A stretch of DNA of 64,000 nucleotides from the NCBI GenBank assembly GCA_965279075.1, contig CBDIHI010000010.1, positions 372,001-436,000 of the forward strand, given 5' to 3'. The DNA is from SZAS-79 sp965279075 (GTDB taxonomy: Bacteria > Pseudomonadota > Gammaproteobacteria > Burkholderiales > SG8-39). Each line of letters starts with the position of its first letter. Position 1 is the first letter of the stretch. Both the position numbers and the translations under genes were made by a program. The notes under the pieces are model-generated. The model was not told the DNA's origin, made no database searches, and saw only the letters and a list, made by a program, of their open reading frames with translations. Below are positions 50,263 to 59,461 of the stretch, piece by piece.

Positions 50263-51882
50263 ATGCTGAGACTGACCGAAATAAAACTGCCGCTGGACCA
50301 CGCCGAAGGCGCGGTCGAGGCCGCCGTATTGAAGCGGCTCGAAATCGAAGCGGACGAGCTCGTCGCCTTCAGCGTGTTTCGCCGCGCGGTTGACGCGCGC
50401 AAGCGCTCGGCAATCTTCCTGATCTATACGGTGGACGCCGAGGTGACGGACGAGCCTGGGCTGCTGGAGCGGCTCGCGGGCAAGGCGCATGTTGCCATCA
50501 CGCCGGACATGGGCTACCGCTACGTGGCGAAGGCGCCGGCCGGCCTCACGCAGAGGCCCGTGGTGATCGGCACCGGTCCCTGCGGCCTGTTTGCCGGGCT
50601 GATCCTTGCGCAGATGGGTTTCAGGCCCGTCATCCTCGAGCGCGGCAAGGTGGTGCGCGAGCGTACGCAGGACACCTGGGGGCTGTGGCGCAAGTCCAAG
50701 CTGGATCCGGAGTCGAATGTGCAGTTCGGCGAAGGCGGGGCTGGCACGTTCTCGGACGGCAAGCTCTACAGCCAGATCAAGGACCGCAAGTTCTACGGCC
50801 GCAAGGTGCTGAACGAGTTCGTCAAGGCCGGGGCGCCGGACGAGATCCTCTACGTGAGCAAGCCGCACATCGGCACCTTCCGCCTGGTCGGCATGGTGGA
50901 GAAGATGCGCGCGACGATCGAGTCGCTCGGCGGGGAGTTCCGCTTCCGCAGCAAGGTGGTCGATATAGAGATCGATCGTAGTGGCGAGCGGGGGCAGGTG
51001 CGGGGCGTGACACTTGAGGATGGCTCGACCATCGAGAGCGATCACGTGGTGCTCGCGATCGGCCACAGCGCGCGCGACACCTTCAAGATGCTCGAAGCCC
51101 GCGGCGTTTACCTGGAGGCCAAGCCATTCTCCATCGGGTTCCGGATCGAGCATCCGCAGTCGCTGATCGATGCGAGCCGCTACGGGAGCTATGCCGGCAA
51201 TGCGATCCTCGGCGCGGCCGACTACAAGCTCGTGCACCACTGCAAGAACGGCCGTTCTGTCTACAGCTTCTGCATGTGTCCCGGCGGCACGGTCGTAGCT
51301 GCCACCTCCGAACCGAATCGTGTCGTCACGAACGGCATGAGCCAGTATTCGCGCAACGAACGCAACGCCAACGCGGGCATCGTGGTGGGCATCACGCCGG
51401 ACGACTATCCCGGCGGGCCCCTGGGCGGTGTCGACTTCCAGCGCGCCTGGGAGTCGCAGGCGTTCCTGCTCGGCGGCGGCGACTACAAGGCGCCCGTGCA
51501 GCGGGTCGGCGATTTCCTCGCCGGGCGTCCGTCCACGAAACTGGGCGAGGTCATCCCCTCATATACGCCGGGCGTCACGCCGACGGACCTGGCTTCCGCG
51601 TTGCCCGGCTACGCGATCAAGGCCATCCGGGAGGCGTTGCCGGCCTTCGACCGGCAGATCCGCGGGTTCGCCATGGGCGATGCGGTGCTGACCGGGGTCG
51701 AGACGCGCACTTCGTCGCCGATCAGGATCCGGCGTCGCGACGACTACCAGAGCACCAATACCGCGGGGCTCTACCCGGCCGGGGAAGGCGCCAGTTACGC
51801 GGGCGGCATATTTTCGGCGGCGGTGGACGGCATCGAGGTCGCCGAAGCCGTCGCGCTCAGCATCACTTCGGGAGGGAAGTAA
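50263..51882 (+). CDS. COG2509-type FAD-dependent dehydrogenase
   Basis: 539 residues. A ~95-residue N-terminal domain (VLKRLEIEADELVAFSVFRR) precedes the FAD-binding VVIGTGPCGLFAGLILAQMG. The family-specific FGEGGAGTFSDGKL, FCMCPGGTVVAA and PAGEGASYAGGIFSAAVDG mark the COG2509 uncharacterised dehydrogenase group. Two cysteines in the CMC motif could be redox-active. Its stop abuts the next ATG, so the two are an operon. Confidence 0.88.
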   Translation: MLRLTEIKLPLDHAEGAVEAAVLKRLEIEADELVAFSVFRRAVDARKRSAIFLIYTVDAEVTDEPGLLERLAGKAHVAITPDMGYRYVAKAPAGLTQRPVVIGTGPCGLFAGLILAQMGFRPVILERGKVVRERTQDTWGLWRKSKLDPESNVQFGEGGAGTFSDGKLYSQIKDRKFYGRKVLNEFVKAGAPDEILYVSKPHIGTFRLVGMVEKMRATIESLGGEFRFRSKVVDIEIDRSGERGQVRGVTLEDGSTIESDHVVLAIGHSARDTFKMLEARGVYLEAKPFSIGFRIEHPQSLIDASRYGSYAGNAILGAADYKLVHHCKNGRSVYSFCMCPGGTVVAATSEPNRVVTNGMSQYSRNERNANAGIVVGITPDDYPGGPLGGVDFQRAWESQAFLLGGGDYKAPVQRVGDFLAGRPSTKLGEVIPSYTPGVTPTDLASALPGYAIKAIREALPAFDRQIRGFAMGDAVLTGVETRTSSPIRIRRRDDYQSTNTAGLYPAGEGASYAGGIFSAAVDGIEVAEAVALSITSGGK

Positions 51883-52605
51883 ATGGCACGTCCAATCCGC
51901 ATCGGTTTCCTGGTGCCCCCGGGCAACCCCACCTGCGAGCCCGAGATGATCCGGCTCACGCCGCCGGGCGTGACGGTTCACTTCACGCGCATGGTCGCGC
52001 ACGGGAATGCGGGATCGCACGAAGGGCAGGAGGAGCGCAACCGCACGCAGATCGCGCATCTGGACGAGAACGTCGCGCTGCTCAGCATGGTGAAGCCGGC
52101 CGTGATCGTGTTGGCGCATACGGCGAGCAGCTATACGCTCGGGCAGCAAGGCGAAGCGGACCTGGTGGCGCGCATGGAGGAGGCCACCGGCGCGAGGTTC
52201 ATCACGGCTTTCGGCAGCGTGCTGGCTGCGCTCAAGCGCCTCGGTGCGCAGCGCGTCGCGCTGGGCGCGCCCTATGCCCGCGAAGCCATGCTGAAGAGCA
52301 AGGCGCACCTGGAACTGCACGGGCTGGGGGTCCCCGGGTTCGGCAACCTCGAGAACGTCTCGAACATCTACGACGAGACGCCCGAGCGGGCCTACGCCCT
52401 GGGGAAGATGGTCGACGTGCCCGAGGCGCAGGCGATCTTCCTCAGCGGCGTGGGCATGCCCACGCTCGACATCCTCGCGAGGCTGGAGGAGGACCGCGGC
52501 AAGCCCGCGCTGTCGAGCGCTTCCGCGATGATGTGGAATGCGCTGCGTACCGCGGGGGTCGCCACGCCCGTCCCGGGCTACGGCCGGCTGCTCAGTCTGC
52601 CTTGA
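51883..52605 (+). CDS. Asp/Glu racemase-superfamily protein without catalytic cysteines
   Basis: 240 residues of the maleate isomerase/arylmalonate decarboxylase group (start IGFLVPPGNPTCEPEM, centre FITAFGSVLAALKRLGAQRVALG). In maleate isomerase the catalytic cysteines lie after the third and sixth beta strands; here those positions read VLAHTASS (about residues 77-83) and LSGVGMPT (187-194), with no Cys. The only Cys is Cys18. Either the chemistry differs or the protein is not catalytic. It starts directly after the dehydrogenase stop and overlaps the convergent Bug gene by 14 nt. Confidence 0.82.
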   Translation: MARPIRIGFLVPPGNPTCEPEMIRLTPPGVTVHFTRMVAHGNAGSHEGQEERNRTQIAHLDENVALLSMVKPAVIVLAHTASSYTLGQQGEADLVARMEEATGARFITAFGSVLAALKRLGAQRVALGAPYAREAMLKSKAHLELHGLGVPGFGNLENVSNIYDETPERAYALGKMVDVPEAQAIFLSGVGMPTLDILARLEEDRGKPALSSASAMMWNALRTAGVATPVPGYGRLLSLP

Positions 52606-53554
52606 CCCCGGCGGCGCGCGCCGCCGCGGCGAGTTTGGGGAGTTCGATGTCGAGGAAGGCGGAATAGTCCTTCGCCGAACTGCCCACGATGTCCCAGCCC
52701 TGGGTGGTCAGCGTTGCGCGCAGCGCCGGGTCTTTCATGATCTCGGCAATGCCGCCCTCGATCCGGCTCATTACCGGGTCCGGCGTTCCTGCAGGCGCCA
52801 ACAGACCCATCCAGATGCGGAAATCCATGTCCGGGTAGCCGGCCTCGGCCAGCGTCGGGACGGTCGGCATTTGCGCAGAGCGTTGCGGGGCTGCGATTGC
52901 GAGCGCACGAAGCTTGCCGGAACGCGCGTGCTGCAGGACCGCGCTCGGCGTATCGAAGAGCCAGTCGATCTGGCCGCCGATCAGGTCCACGAGGGCCGGG
53001 TTGCTGCCCTTGTAAGGGACGTGGGTGCCGCCGAGTCCCAGTCGCTGGTTGAAGGCCGCTGCCGCAAGGTGCGCGAGCGTGCCCGAACCTGCCGAGCCGA
53101 AATTGAGCTTGCGGGTGCCTTTCTTCGCCAGGGCGACCAGGTCCGCGGCAGTCGTCGCGCCGAGGCCGGGCGTGACGACCAGGACTTCCGGTGTGGTGCC
53201 GATCAGGCTGATCGGCGCGAAGTCGCGCCGCGCGTCGTAGGCGAGGTTGGGATAGACCACGGGCGCGATGCCCAGGGGCGTCGAGCCCACGAGCAGCGTG
53301 TAGCCGTCGGGTTTCGCCTTGGCCACCGTGGCGGTGCCGATGGTGGCGCCGGCGCCCGGCCGGTTCTCGACGATGACCTGCTGGCCCCACAGCGTGCCGA
53401 GCCTCTGCGCCAGCGTGCGCGTGATCGTGTCGAGGCCGCCGCCCGCAGCGTAAGGCGCCACGATCTGCACGGGTTTCTCGGGGAAATCCGCCGCCAGGGC
53501 CGGACCGGACGAAAGCGCGAATGCGGCGGCAATGGCCGCGAACCTGATCGACAT
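52592..53554 (-). CDS. TctC/Bug-family periplasmic solute receptor (5 of 6)
   Basis: 320 residues with signal peptide ending PALAAD. Ligand loop IVAPYAAGGGLDTITR, then VIVENRPGAGATIG and PDGYTLLVG. Its last codons overlap the end of the convergent racemase-fold gene by 14 nt. It is divergent from the EamA permease gene (50 bp). The racemase-fold neighbour might act on its ligand (inference). Confidence 0.9.
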   Translation of the reverse strand: MSIRFAAIAAAFALSSGPALAADFPEKPVQIVAPYAAGGGLDTITRTLAQRLGTLWGQQVIVENRPGAGATIGTATVAKAKPDGYTLLVGSTPLGIAPVVYPNLAYDARRDFAPISLIGTTPEVLVVTPGLGATTAADLVALAKKGTRKLNFGSAGSGTLAHLAAAAFNQRLGLGGTHVPYKGSNPALVDLIGGQIDWLFDTPSAVLQHARSGKLRALAIAAPQRSAQMPTVPTLAEAGYPDMDFRIWMGLLAPAGTPDPVMSRIEGGIAEIMKDPALRATLTTQGWDIVGSSAKDYSAFLDIELPKLAAAARAAGVKAD

Positions 53555-53604
53555 CGTGTCTCCTTGTTTGTTATGCGCCGGATTCTACGAGAACATGCCG
53601 TCCC

Positions 53605-54486
53605 ATGCCCGCCACCTCCCTCGCGCTCGTCATCCTCGCCGGCCTGATCCACGCGATCTGGAACATCGCCGCGAAGAAGGCCGGCGGCGATTCGCGCTTC
53701 GCCACGCTGACCGGCCTGATGGGCGCGGTCATCTGGGCGCCGGTGGGGATCTGGCTGGGCTGGGATGTGCTGCCCGGCTGGGGGCCGGTGGAGTGGGGGT
53801 TCATCTTCGCGAGCGGCGTGCTGCACGTCTTCTACTACGTCGTCCTGCTGCGCGGCTACCGCAAGGCCGACCTCACGGTGGTGTACCCGCTGGCGCGCGG
53901 GTCCGGGCCGTTGCTCTCGTCAATGGTCGCGATCGTGCTGCTGGGGGAGAGCATCACGGCCTTGGGCATCGTGGGCATCCTTGCGGTGGTGGCCGGTGTG
54001 TTCTTCATCGCGGGCGGCCCGGGGCTCTTTCGCGCCGCGCACGACCCAGCGAGGCGGGCGGGCGTCCGCAAGGGGATGCTTTACGGGTTGCTCACGGGCG
54101 TGTTCATTGCGAGCTACACGGTGGTCGACGGGTATGCGGTCAAGGTCATCGCGATGAGCCCGATCCTGCTGGACTACTACGGCAATTTCGTGCGGCTCGT
54201 ATTCCTGCTGCCGAGCGTGTTGCGGGACACGAAGGTCGCGGCCGAGCATTGGCGCAGGCAATGGAAGTACGCGCTGGTGGTGGCCACGATCAGTCCCGTA
54301 GGCTATGTGCTGGTGCTGTATGCCATGCAGACCGCCCCGTTGTCGCACGTGGCACCGGCACGGGAAGTCTCGATGCTGTTTGCCGCGCTGATCGGGGGGC
54401 AGTTGTTGGGGGAGGGGGACCGGCTGCCCAGGATCGCGGGGGCGGCGTGCATTGCGTTCGGCGTGATGGCGCTGGCGCTGGGGTGA
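53605..54486 (+). CDS. EamA/DMT-family inner-membrane transporter
   Basis: 293 residues with ten predicted helices in two EamA repeats (LVILAGLIHAIWNIAAKK at the start of the first; GLLTGVFIASYTVVDG at the start of the second, and APAREVSMLFAALIGG near the end). These exporters move metabolites or amino acids. Divergent from the Bug gene. No substrate indication. Confidence 0.88.
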   Translation: MPATSLALVILAGLIHAIWNIAAKKAGGDSRFATLTGLMGAVIWAPVGIWLGWDVLPGWGPVEWGFIFASGVLHVFYYVVLLRGYRKADLTVVYPLARGSGPLLSSMVAIVLLGESITALGIVGILAVVAGVFFIAGGPGLFRAAHDPARRAGVRKGMLYGLLTGVFIASYTVVDGYAVKVIAMSPILLDYYGNFVRLVFLLPSVLRDTKVAAEHWRRQWKYALVVATISPVGYVLVLYAMQTAPLSHVAPAREVSMLFAALIGGQLLGEGDRLPRIAGAACIAFGVMALALG

Positions 54487-54605
54487 GTGGCCGCGGCGCG
54501 GGAACCGCGCTTCATCCCCCGAATCCTGCATTTCGTCGCATTTCCATCCCGGTCCGCCCTGCGCCCGATTAGGATGCGCCCGTACCCAACCGCCCCGAGG
54601 ACGCC

Positions 54606-55295
54606 ATGCACGTAGTCGCCCTGAAAGACATCAAGAAGACCTACCACCTGGACGCGGTGGACGTCCCGGCGCTGGTCGACATCAGCCTGGAGATCCGCCC
54701 GGACTGCTTCACGGTGATCTCCGGCGCGTCGGGCAGCGGCAAGACGACGCTGCTGAACGTGATCGGCTGCATCGACCTGCCGGATTCGGGCGAGGTGGAG
54801 GTGGCGGGCGAGGACGTCCACAAACTCTCTGACGACGCGCTGTCGGACTTCCGTGCGAGGCACATCGGTTTCGTGTTCCAGAACTTCAACCTGCTGCCGG
54901 TGCTGACGGCGTGGGAGAACGTGGAGTACCCGCTGCTGCTGTCCAGGGTGCCGGCGGCGGAGCGAAAGCGGAGGGTGGACGCGATGCTGGACGCGGTGGG
55001 CCTGTCTGACCGCGCCCGGAACTACCCGGGCCAGCTCTCGGGCGGCCAGCGGCAGCGCGTGGCGATCGCCAGGGCGCTGGCGCCTTCGCCCAGGCTCGTG
55101 CTCGCGGATGAACCGACCGCCAATCTCGATAGCTTGACCGGCGAATCGATCATCGCGCTGATGCGCCAGATGCAGCGCGAACTGCATGTCTCGTTCGTGT
55201 TTTCCTCGCACGACCCGAAGGTGCTCGCAGCGGCCGACGACGCGGTGATGATCCGCGACGGCAGGATCGAGAAAGTCGAAAGGAGGGCGGCATGA
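54606..55295 (+). CDS. LolD/MacB-type ABC transporter ATPase
   Basis: 229-residue nucleotide-binding subunit. Walker A GASGSGKTTLLN, Q loop FVFQNFNLLP, signature LSGGQRQRVAIARAL, Walker B RLVLADEPTANLD and H loop VFSSHDPKV are intact. It belongs to the mechanotransmission (LolD, MacB, FtsE) class. The stop overlaps the permease start by 4 nt. First gene of the four-gene envelope cassette 54606-58721. Confidence 0.94.
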   Translation: MHVVALKDIKKTYHLDAVDVPALVDISLEIRPDCFTVISGASGSGKTTLLNVIGCIDLPDSGEVEVAGEDVHKLSDDALSDFRARHIGFVFQNFNLLPVLTAWENVEYPLLLSRVPAAERKRRVDAMLDAVGLSDRARNYPGQLSGGQRQRVAIARALAPSPRLVLADEPTANLDSLTGESIIALMRQMQRELHVSFVFSSHDPKVLAAADDAVMIRDGRIEKVERRAA

Positions 55296-56680
55296 AGACC
55301 CTTTCGCTCGCGCTCAGGAACCTGCTGCGCAACCGCCGCCGTTCTCTCACGACCCTGTTCGCGATGGTCATCGGCGCGGTCACGATCCTGATCTTCGGCG
55401 GCTTCAGCCGCGACATCACCTACGGCCTGCAGACGGGCTACGTCCTCAGGGGCGGCCACCTGCAGGTGCAGAAGAAGGACTATTTCCTGTACGGCACGGG
55501 CAACCCGGCCGCCTATGGCATCGCCGAATACCAGAAGGTCATCGCCGCGATCAAGGCCGACCCGGTGCTGGCGCCGATGCTGACGGTGGTGACGCCGACG
55601 ATTTCGCTGGGCGGGATCGCGGGCAATTTCGCCGCCGGCGTGTCGCGCACCATCATCGGCTCGGGCGTGGCCGTGGAGGACCGCAACCTGATGCGCCAGT
55701 GGAACGACTACAACCTGCCTCTCAAGATCCCGCCTTCGCCGCTGACGGGTTCCGCGACGGATGCGGTGGTCGTGGGCACGGGGGTGGCGCGGGTGCTGGA
55801 ACTGTGCGGGCCGCTGGCCGTGCCGAACTGCGTGGCTAAGCCCAAGGCAGAGGCGCCCGCGGGCCCCGGCGCGCCGGCGGACATCGCCGCGCTGATCGCA
55901 CTCGAAGCGAAACCGGCCGAAAAGCGCCCGGACACGCGCATCGAGCTGCTCGCCGCCAACGTGCACGGCGCGCCCAACGTCGCGTCGCTGAACGTGATCA
56001 AGGCCGAGCGGCAGGGCTTCAAGGAAATCGACGACATGTTCGTCGGCATGCACCTCGCGCAGGCCCAGCGCCTGCTGTACGGCAGCGAGAAGCCCCAGGC
56101 CACGGCCGTCGTGCTGCAGCTGAAGCACACCAGTGACATGCCCGCCGCGCGGGCCCGGCTGGAGGAACTGCTGCGCACGACGCTGAAGGCCGAGCCGCTC
56201 GAGGTGCAGGGCTTCGAAGCCCTCAACCCGTTCTATGGCCAGGCCAACGGCATGTTCGCGGCGATCTTCGGGTTCATGGCGGTGCTTATCGGCGCGATCG
56301 TGCTGTTCACCGTGGGCAACACGATGAGCATGGCCGTGTTCGAGCGCACGACCGAGATCGGCACGTTGCGTGCGATGGGCCTGCGCCGCTCGGGCATCCG
56401 GAGCCTCTTCGTCTGCGAAGGCCTGCTGCTCGGCCTGATCGGCGCGGCGATGGGTGTCCTGATGGCGCTGGCCTTCGCGTGGCTGATCAACCACGGCGGC
56501 CTCACCTGGCAGCCGCCGGGCACGGTGGACAAGTCGCCGCTGACGGTGCGCGTGTGGGGTGAGTTCCGCATGATGCTGGTGACGGGCCTCGGCCTCACGG
56601 TGGTGTCGGTGGTGTCGGCCTGGTGGCCGGCGCGCCGGGCCTCGAGGATGATGATCGTCGAGGCGCTGCGCCATGTCTGA
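55292..56680 (+). CDS. FtsX-domain ABC transporter permease
   Basis: 462 residues with MacB/LolC topology: a membrane helix near residues 18-38, a ~250-residue periplasmic domain, and three helices in the C-terminal FtsX domain (GFMAVLIGAIVLFTVGN, FERTTEIGTLRAMGLRR coupling region, VVSVVSAWWPARRASRM). A Pro/Ala-rich insertion (KPKAEAPAGPGAPADIA) lies in the periplasmic part. It presumably pairs as a homodimer, since only one permease is encoded. Confidence 0.92.
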   Translation: MKTLSLALRNLLRNRRRSLTTLFAMVIGAVTILIFGGFSRDITYGLQTGYVLRGGHLQVQKKDYFLYGTGNPAAYGIAEYQKVIAAIKADPVLAPMLTVVTPTISLGGIAGNFAAGVSRTIIGSGVAVEDRNLMRQWNDYNLPLKIPPSPLTGSATDAVVVGTGVARVLELCGPLAVPNCVAKPKAEAPAGPGAPADIAALIALEAKPAEKRPDTRIELLAANVHGAPNVASLNVIKAERQGFKEIDDMFVGMHLAQAQRLLYGSEKPQATAVVLQLKHTSDMPAARARLEELLRTTLKAEPLEVQGFEALNPFYGQANGMFAAIFGFMAVLIGAIVLFTVGNTMSMAVFERTTEIGTLRAMGLRRSGIRSLFVCEGLLLGLIGAAMGVLMALAFAWLINHGGLTWQPPGTVDKSPLTVRVWGEFRMMLVTGLGLTVVSVVSAWWPARRASRMMIVEALRHV

Positions 56681-56690
56681 GGAGAATGCG

Positions 56691-57464
56691 ATGACCCTGC
56701 CAAAGCTGGCCGTAGCGACACTGTTCGTCGCGCTGGGCTTCACGGCCCATGCGGCGCCCACCGCTCAGGCGATCCTCGCGGCCAGCGACGCCGTACGCAA
56801 CCCGGACAAGCCCTTCGCCCTGACCGTGGCGCTGGTCGAGTACAAGAACGGCAGGCAGACCGATGGCAACACGCTGAACGTCTACTCGAAAGCCGAGGCC
56901 AACAGCGGGCAGTTCCGCAGCCTGATCCGCTTCGTGGCGCCGGTGCGCGACGCCAACAAGCTGATGCTCAAGAACGGCAACGACCTGTGGTTCTTCGACC
57001 CGTCGAGCAAGGCGAGCATACGGCTGTCGCCGCAGCAGCGCCTGCTGGGCCAGGCGTCCAACGGCGACGTGGTGACCGTGAACCTCGCCAAGGACTACAA
57101 GGCCGAGCTTGCGGGGGAGGAGGCGGTGCAGGACGGCGAAAGGAAGGAGCGCAAGGCCTACAAGCTGAACCTCACCGGCGTGGCTCCGGACGTGACCTAC
57201 AACCGCATCGAGATGTGGATCGACGTGACCAACAGCCGCCCCGTCAAGGCGCGCTTCTACACCGAGAGCGGCCAGCTGCTGAAGACGGCCTACTACCGGC
57301 GCTACCAGCAGCAGCTCGGCGTCGAGCGCCCGACCGAAGCCGTGATCATCGACGGGCTCGACCCGACCTGGGTCACCGTGATGCGCTACAGCGACTACGC
57401 CTACCGGGACATCCCGGAAGCGTGGCTCCAGCGCGACTACCTGCCGCGGTTCAAGCCCGAGTAG
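56691..57464 (+). CDS. LolA-like outer-membrane lipoprotein-sorting protein
   Basis: 257 residues with a signal peptide (ending FTAHAAP). The body (VRNPDKPFALTVALVEYKNG, RFVAPVRDANKLMLKNGND, WFFDPSSKASIRLSPQQR) is the LolA/LolB-like open beta-barrel family annotated as outer membrane lipoprotein-sorting protein, which carries a hydrophobic cargo across the periplasm. The start ATG 56691 has GGAG 6 nt upstream and follows the permease stop by 10 nt. In this cassette it would receive cargo from the permease and hand it to the beta-barrel protein. Confidence 0.85.
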   Translation: MTLPKLAVATLFVALGFTAHAAPTAQAILAASDAVRNPDKPFALTVALVEYKNGRQTDGNTLNVYSKAEANSGQFRSLIRFVAPVRDANKLMLKNGNDLWFFDPSSKASIRLSPQQRLLGQASNGDVVTVNLAKDYKAELAGEEAVQDGERKERKAYKLNLTGVAPDVTYNRIEMWIDVTNSRPVKARFYTESGQLLKTAYYRRYQQQLGVERPTEAVIIDGLDPTWVTVMRYSDYAYRDIPEAWLQRDYLPRFKPE

Positions 57465-57467
57465 CCG

Positions 57468-58721
57468 GTGAGGGCGCGACACGCCATCGCCGGGCTGGTG
57501 CTGTTGGCTGCGACCTGTGGCGCGGGTGCGGCCGACGAGGACGCACTGTCGATCGCCGACCAGGCGCCGATGGCGGCCGAGCAGGGCAGCGACTGGAAGA
57601 TTTACACCGAAGCTTCGCTGCGCGAATCGGCGCGGCGCGGGACGGCGGTGCAGACGCATGGGGAAAGGCTGTCATTCGACGTGCGCTACGACAAGGCCTT
57701 CGCGCCGGGATGGCGGGCCGTGTTCGCCGACCGCCTCGACATGAACCGGATAGGGACGTCGACGGGCGACGGCAACATCAACACGCTGAAGGAGGCCTAC
57801 CTCAGCTGGCAGGCGCAGCCCGACCGGATCGCCGACCTCGGGCGCATCAACGTGAGGAACGGCGTCGCGATGGGTTACAACCCCACCGATTACTTCAAGG
57901 CGGGCGCGCTGCGTTCCGTCGTCTCGCAGGACCCGGCCAGCCTGCGCGAGAACCGGCAGGGCAGCGCCATGCTGCGCGGGCAGGCCCTGTGGGAGGGCGG
58001 CTCGGTTACGGGGCTCGTCGCGCCGAAACTCGCCGACCGGCCGAACCCCGGCGCTTACAACCTGGACGCAGGTTCGACGAACCCACGCAACCGCTGGCTG
58101 GTGTCCACCAGCCACAAGTTCTCCGACGCAATCAATCCGCAGTTCCTGGTGCAGGGAGGCAGCGACCAGTCCGCGCAACTGGGCCTCAACCTTTCGGGGC
58201 TGGTGAACGACGCCACGGTCGCGTTCTTCGAGTGGTCGGGCGGGCGCTCACGGTCGCTGATTTCGCAGGCCGCCGGCGGGCCGGACGACACCGCCTATCG
58301 GAATCGCGTCGCCGCCGGACTGACCTACACCACCGAGGCGAACCTCTCGCTGACCGCGGAGGTCGACTACAACGGCGCCGCGCCGGATCGCGACGCGTGG
58401 AACGCGCTGCGGCGGGGGCCGGCGGCGGCCTATGGACGCTATCGCACGTTCGCCGGTGGCGCGCAGGACCTGGCGACGCGTCGCGCTGTGTTCCTGTACG
58501 CCGCCTGGACGGACGCGATGGTCAAGCGCCTGGACCTCACGGCCATGGTGCGTTACGACGCGGTGGATTCGAGCCGACTGCAATGGTTCGAGGCGCGCTA
58601 CCACTGGACCAAGGTCGATCTCGCGCTGCAGGCCCAGATCAACGCCGGCAAGGCGGGCTCGAACTTCGGCGCGCTCGCCGACCGGCGCATCACGCAGGTG
58701 CTGCTGCGGTACTACTTCTGA
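57468..58721 (+). CDS. outer-membrane beta-barrel protein, end of cassette
   Basis: 417 residues starting at GTG 57468, 3 nt after the previous stop. It has a signal peptide (IAGLVLLAATCGAGAAD), then alternating beta-strand sequence throughout (SFDVRYDKAFAPGWRAVF, EANLSLTAEVDYNG, LDLTAMVRYDA) and a C-terminal aromatic end, QVLLRYYF, typical of BAM-assembled barrels. No family recognised beyond porin-like DUF1302-type barrels. Its tight coupling to a Lol-like transporter suggests it is the outer-membrane exit or acceptor. Confidence 0.75.
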   Translation: MRARHAIAGLVLLAATCGAGAADEDALSIADQAPMAAEQGSDWKIYTEASLRESARRGTAVQTHGERLSFDVRYDKAFAPGWRAVFADRLDMNRIGTSTGDGNINTLKEAYLSWQAQPDRIADLGRINVRNGVAMGYNPTDYFKAGALRSVVSQDPASLRENRQGSAMLRGQALWEGGSVTGLVAPKLADRPNPGAYNLDAGSTNPRNRWLVSTSHKFSDAINPQFLVQGGSDQSAQLGLNLSGLVNDATVAFFEWSGGRSRSLISQAAGGPDDTAYRNRVAAGLTYTTEANLSLTAEVDYNGAAPDRDAWNALRRGPAAAYGRYRTFAGGAQDLATRRAVFLYAAWTDAMVKRLDLTAMVRYDAVDSSRLQWFEARYHWTKVDLALQAQINAGKAGSNFGALADRRITQVLLRYYF

Positions 58722-58733
58722 GCGCGCCTGCCC

Positions 58734-59444
58734 CTAGTCCTTGAAAGGCTTGCCCTGTTGCGCGAGCCAGTCGGCCCAGCCGACCATCGAAGGGTTGTGC
58801 GGGCGCACCTTGTAGTAGGGGATCATGTCGCGCCAGTGGTCCAGCAGGTCCTTCAGCGCGTCCACTGCGTCCGGCTGGCCCGCGCGCTTCGGGACGAAAT
58901 CGATGCGCAGGTCGGTGCGGGCATAGGCCTCGGTGTCGTAGACGATCAGGCAGGCCGAGCGGTGGCCGCCGGCATCGCCGCCTTGTGTGCGCCCGGCGAC
59001 GACGGCGGCGAGTAAACGGTCCTCGAACAGCTGGCCTTCGGTCTCGCGCCACGCGCGATCCATCTCAGGCACGACCTTGTCCGTCACCAGCATGTTGCCC
59101 ATGACGACGTAGTTGTCGCCGCTGATCGCCTTGGTGTGCGTCTTGCACTCGCTGCCCGAGTGGACGGCGCTGCGGCCGTGGCGGTCGACGATGCCGATCT
59201 GGCGGTACTGGAAATGGGGATCGGTCTCGCCAAGTTCCTTGAGGACTTTCTCGGGCGAATGGCCGAGCGCAAGCAGCTCGATCGCGAGCGGCCCGAGGCC
59301 GGGGTCCGTGTAGGCCTGCGTGCTGACCGCGCCGACGTTTGCGCGGATGAACGGGCAGCGCCCGCCGACGGACAGGGGATTGGTGGACTGGGCGATGCCG
59401 AGCAGGCCGGTCTTCGCGTCGCGTGCGACTACGGTGAATGTCAT
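58734..59444 (-). CDS. DUF1028 protein (Ntn-hydrolase-like), copy A
   Basis: 236 residues. MTFTVVARDAKTGLLGIAQS, GAVSTQAYTDPGLGPLAIELL and YRQIGIVDRHGRSAVHSG define DUF1028 (COG3342), predicted to have the N-terminal-nucleophile hydrolase fold. Removal of Met would expose Thr2 as nucleophile (inference). ATG 59444 was chosen; the frame is open upstream only over the second copy. It follows copy B by 17 nt in the same direction. Confidence 0.87.
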   Translation of the reverse strand: MTFTVVARDAKTGLLGIAQSTNPLSVGGRCPFIRANVGAVSTQAYTDPGLGPLAIELLALGHSPEKVLKELGETDPHFQYRQIGIVDRHGRSAVHSGSECKTHTKAISGDNYVVMGNMLVTDKVVPEMDRAWRETEGQLFEDRLLAAVVAGRTQGGDAGGHRSACLIVYDTEAYARTDLRIDFVPKRAGQPDAVDALKDLLDHWRDMIPYYKVRPHNPSMVGWADWLAQQGKPFKD

Positions 59445-59461
59445 GGGGTGTCGATTCCGGT

